A DNA stretch of 64,000 bases from Moheibacter lacus (GTDB taxonomy: Bacteria > Bacteroidota > Bacteroidia > Flavobacteriales > Weeksellaceae), in the NCBI RefSeq assembly GCF_014042165.1, contig NZ_JACDZE010000002.1:214706-278705 (forward strand). The letters run 5' to 3'. This document shows, in pieces, positions 63,075 through 64,000 of the stretch; the first letter of the stretch is position 1, and each line of letters begins with the position of its first letter. The notes under the pieces are model-generated. The model saw nothing but the letters and a program-made list of their open reading frames with translations. It did no database searches and was not told where the DNA came from. A program made the position numbers and the translations under genes.

Positions 63075-63210
63075 TTAAACCCTAAACCTATGCTCCAACA
63101 CCACCGGAAGCATAGCTCGCCAAGTTGGCCAATCATGTGTCCAACTTCCGTCCCAGATATCCAAATCGTGTTGGATACTTTTGCTGTGCTGAATACCGCT
63201 TAGGGTTTAA
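63075..63210. repeat. 136-bp element folding into a closing stem and three hairpins
   Basis: A perfect 11-bp closing stem (TTAAACCCTAA 63075-63085 with TTAGGGTTTAA 63200-63210) encloses three perfect 7-bp hairpins: CTATGCT/AGCATAG (63088-63094, 63109-63115), AAGTTGG/CCAACTT (63122-63128, 63141-63147) and TATCCAA/TTGGATA (63158-63164, 63171-63177). It could be a non-autonomous mobile element with terminal inverted repeats or a structured RNA. No target-site duplication or T-loop is seen, so neither a standard MITE nor a tRNA fits well. Confidence 0.6.
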
Positions 63211-63395
63211 CTGGATTCGGATTATTCAGACTCAAATAAATCTATGAATATCTGATAGTTGCGTAATTAGCACGTTAGATTACCTTATAATATGAACAAC
63301 CATACTGCCAAAAAATTCTTTATTAAATAAAAATGATAGAGGATTCTCTGTATCGAATAAGGATTTAAGATTAAGAATTTGAAATTAAGAGGAGG

Positions 63396-63421
63396 AATTC
63401 CGGTGGACTTCAGGTATATAT
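63396..63421. repeat. Partial copy of the 5S-like unit (right segment only)
   Basis: AATTCCGGTGGACTTCAGGT and flanking AATTAAGAGG match the right segment of the two complete units (AATTC at 63651 and 63951), but the 5S-like part is missing to its left. Confidence 0.65.
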
Positions 63422-63487
63422 TGAGTTGTGGAATATTTAAAGCTTAAACGTTAAATGTTAAATGTTAAGGAATTGAATAAAAACAAA

Positions 63488-63525
63488 AAAAGCTCATCAA
63501 AATTAATTGATGAGCTTTTAAAAAA
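63488..63525 (-). terminator. Intrinsic terminator of the 5S-like unit, copy A
   Basis: A perfect 13-bp stem (AAAAGCTCATCAA 63488-63500 with TTGATGAGCTTTT 63507-63519) with a six-base loop. For minus-strand transcription it lies directly after the 5S-like 3' end and ends in a T-run. Copy B (63790-63821) has one stem mismatch. Confidence 0.75.
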
Positions 63526-63631
63526 GACTGGCGGCCCGAAGCACTGCTTCGGCTACTCTCCCACTTTCGTAGCCCCGATGTTTCGGGGTCGATGCGCTGG
63601 CAGGCTTACCCGCCGCGGCGGGTCGGAATGG
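63526..63631 (-). pseudogene. 5S-rRNA-like sequence interrupted by palindromes, copy A
   Basis: Read on the minus strand, segments match the 5S rRNA consensus in order: CCATTCCGA, TAAGCCTGCCAGCGC, TACGAAAGTGGGAGAGTAG and CCGCCAGTC, followed by a terminator. Between them lie three palindromes: CCCGCCGCGGCGGG (63609-63622), CCCCGA-tgtt-TCGGGG (63573-63588) and CCGAAGCACTGCTTCGG (63536-63552). The 5' half is not recognisable. It is therefore probably a non-functional 5S copy, or an rRNA-derived repeat. Confidence 0.6.
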
Positions 63632-63700
63632 AATTGAAATTAAGAGGATGAATTCCGGTGGATTTCAGGTATAAAAATCAGGTGAATGAATATTTGATTT

Positions 63701-63756
63701 ATTGAGTGGTTGAGTTTATGAATAATTGAGTAATAAAAAACTTTAAACTTTAAACC
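63701..63756. repeat. TTGAGT-type and TTTAAAG-type low-complexity repeats
   Basis: ATTGAGTGGTTGAGT ... TAATTGAGTAAT (63701-63732) resembles the repeat beside the four-helix gene (43798-43832). AAACTTTAAACTTTAAACC (63738-63756) is an exact inverted copy of the 19-mer at 56941-56959. Confidence 0.6.
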
Positions 63757-63827
63757 TTGAACGTTAAACGAAATTTCTTGAAATAAAAAAAAAGATCATC
63801 AAAATTAATTGATGAGCTTTTAAAAAA

Positions 63828-63931
63828 GACTGGCGGCCCGAAGCACTGCTTCGGCTACTCTCCCACTTTCGTAGCCCCGATGTTTCGGGGTCGGCGCTGG
63901 CATGCTTATCCGCCGCGGCGGATCGGAATGG
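63828..63931 (-). pseudogene. 5S-rRNA-like sequence interrupted by palindromes, copy B
   Basis: It has the same layout as copy A, 302 bases further right. It keeps CAGCGCCGA (closer to the 5S consensus than copy A) and has TCCGCCGCGGCGGA (63909-63922), identical to the palindrome at 3701-3714. The other two palindromes are unchanged. The right segment runs to the window end. Confidence 0.6.
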
Positions 63932-64000
63932 AATTGATATTAAGAGGATGAATTCCGGTGGACTTCAGGTATAAAAATCAGGTGAATGAATATTTGATTT

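Larger units (their letters stand above)
62927..64000. other. Last kilobase without convincing protein genes
   Basis: Short frames here run through repeats and carry no recognisable features. The region contains TCGA-type repeats (62931-63066), a four-stem element (63075-63210), a partial and two near-complete copies of a 5S-rRNA-like repeat unit, and TTGAGT and TTTAAAG low-complexity stretches. It probably adjoins or derives from an rRNA operon on the minus strand to the right. Confidence 0.65.

Noticed and set aside
63018..63203. 61-residue reading frame over the four-stem element
   Set aside because: Its codons follow the palindromes; there is no ribosome-binding or promoter signal and no recognisable protein feature.
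63075..63210. tRNA or tmRNA gene
   Set aside because: The cloverleaf-like fold is about 60 bases too long for a tRNA, has 11/7/7/7-bp stems with large loops, and lacks T-loop, D-loop and CCA signatures.
63455..63637. 60-residue reading frame over 5S-like copy A
   Set aside because: It is read from repeat, terminator and palindrome sequence, antisense to the 5S-like blocks.

Overview
The window looks like chromosomal DNA of a member of the Bacteroidota, most likely class Flavobacteriia. It is AT-rich. Many genes are preceded by the Bacteroidota -7 box (TAnnTTTG), ribosome-binding purine tracts are weak or absent, and several products are typical of the group: a T9SS sorting domain, a GH92 mannosidase, an S46 dipeptidyl-peptidase, a two-headed NifU-type scaffold, a 1,127-residue SecA, DUF2795 and DUF4920. 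I cannot name a genus.

Positions 1-31,000 hold housekeeping and nutrient-handling genes: a His-rich lipoprotein fragment, a glycosyltransferase, recR, a sodium symporter, a gamma-carbonic-anhydrase-like protein, a NifU scaffold, an M28 peptidase, a methyltransferase, a GH92 mannosidase, lipB with a YqaE/Pmp3 protein and a lipoprotein, a T9SS cargo protein, a DPP11-like peptidase, a thermonuclease, an rpsU-symporter-racemase operon, an arginine decarboxylase/deoxyhypusine-synthase-like pair for polyamines, a ClC channel, a thioredoxin, a nitronate-monooxygenase-like enzyme, and DUF2795 followed by secA. Positions 31,300-37,850 carry an SDR enzyme, yebC, argS, a candidate small RNA, an M24 peptidase and two redox lipoproteins.

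Positions 37,868-46,670 form one minus-strand surface-polysaccharide operon: ugd, a nucleotidyltransferase, rfbB, an inserted four-helix-bundle gene, rfbA, an ABC-2 exporter pair (Wzm/Wzt type) and three GT2 glycosyltransferases. Then come panB, an RluA-type pseudouridine synthase, a lipid A acyltransferase-like gene, another GT2, a SRPBCC/Nudix pair, a lipoprotein pair, and the glyoxylate shunt (aceB-aceA) opposite its probable XRE/RamB-like regulator.

Positions 57,000-62,930 form a restriction-modification island: a beta-class Mod methyltransferase, a Fic protein with a C-terminal winged helix, three 41-bp repeats each containing an inverted repeat, a Res helicase-nuclease, and a short membrane-anchored protein resembling the C-terminus of a type I specificity subunit. 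The last kilobase has no convincing protein gene. It holds a four-stem palindromic element and direct repeats of a minus-strand 5S-rRNA-like sequence interrupted by short GC-rich palindromes and followed by a terminator. One of those palindromes recurs exactly near position 3,700. The repeat array near the Fic gene and the 5S/palindrome mosaic are the parts I would look at first.
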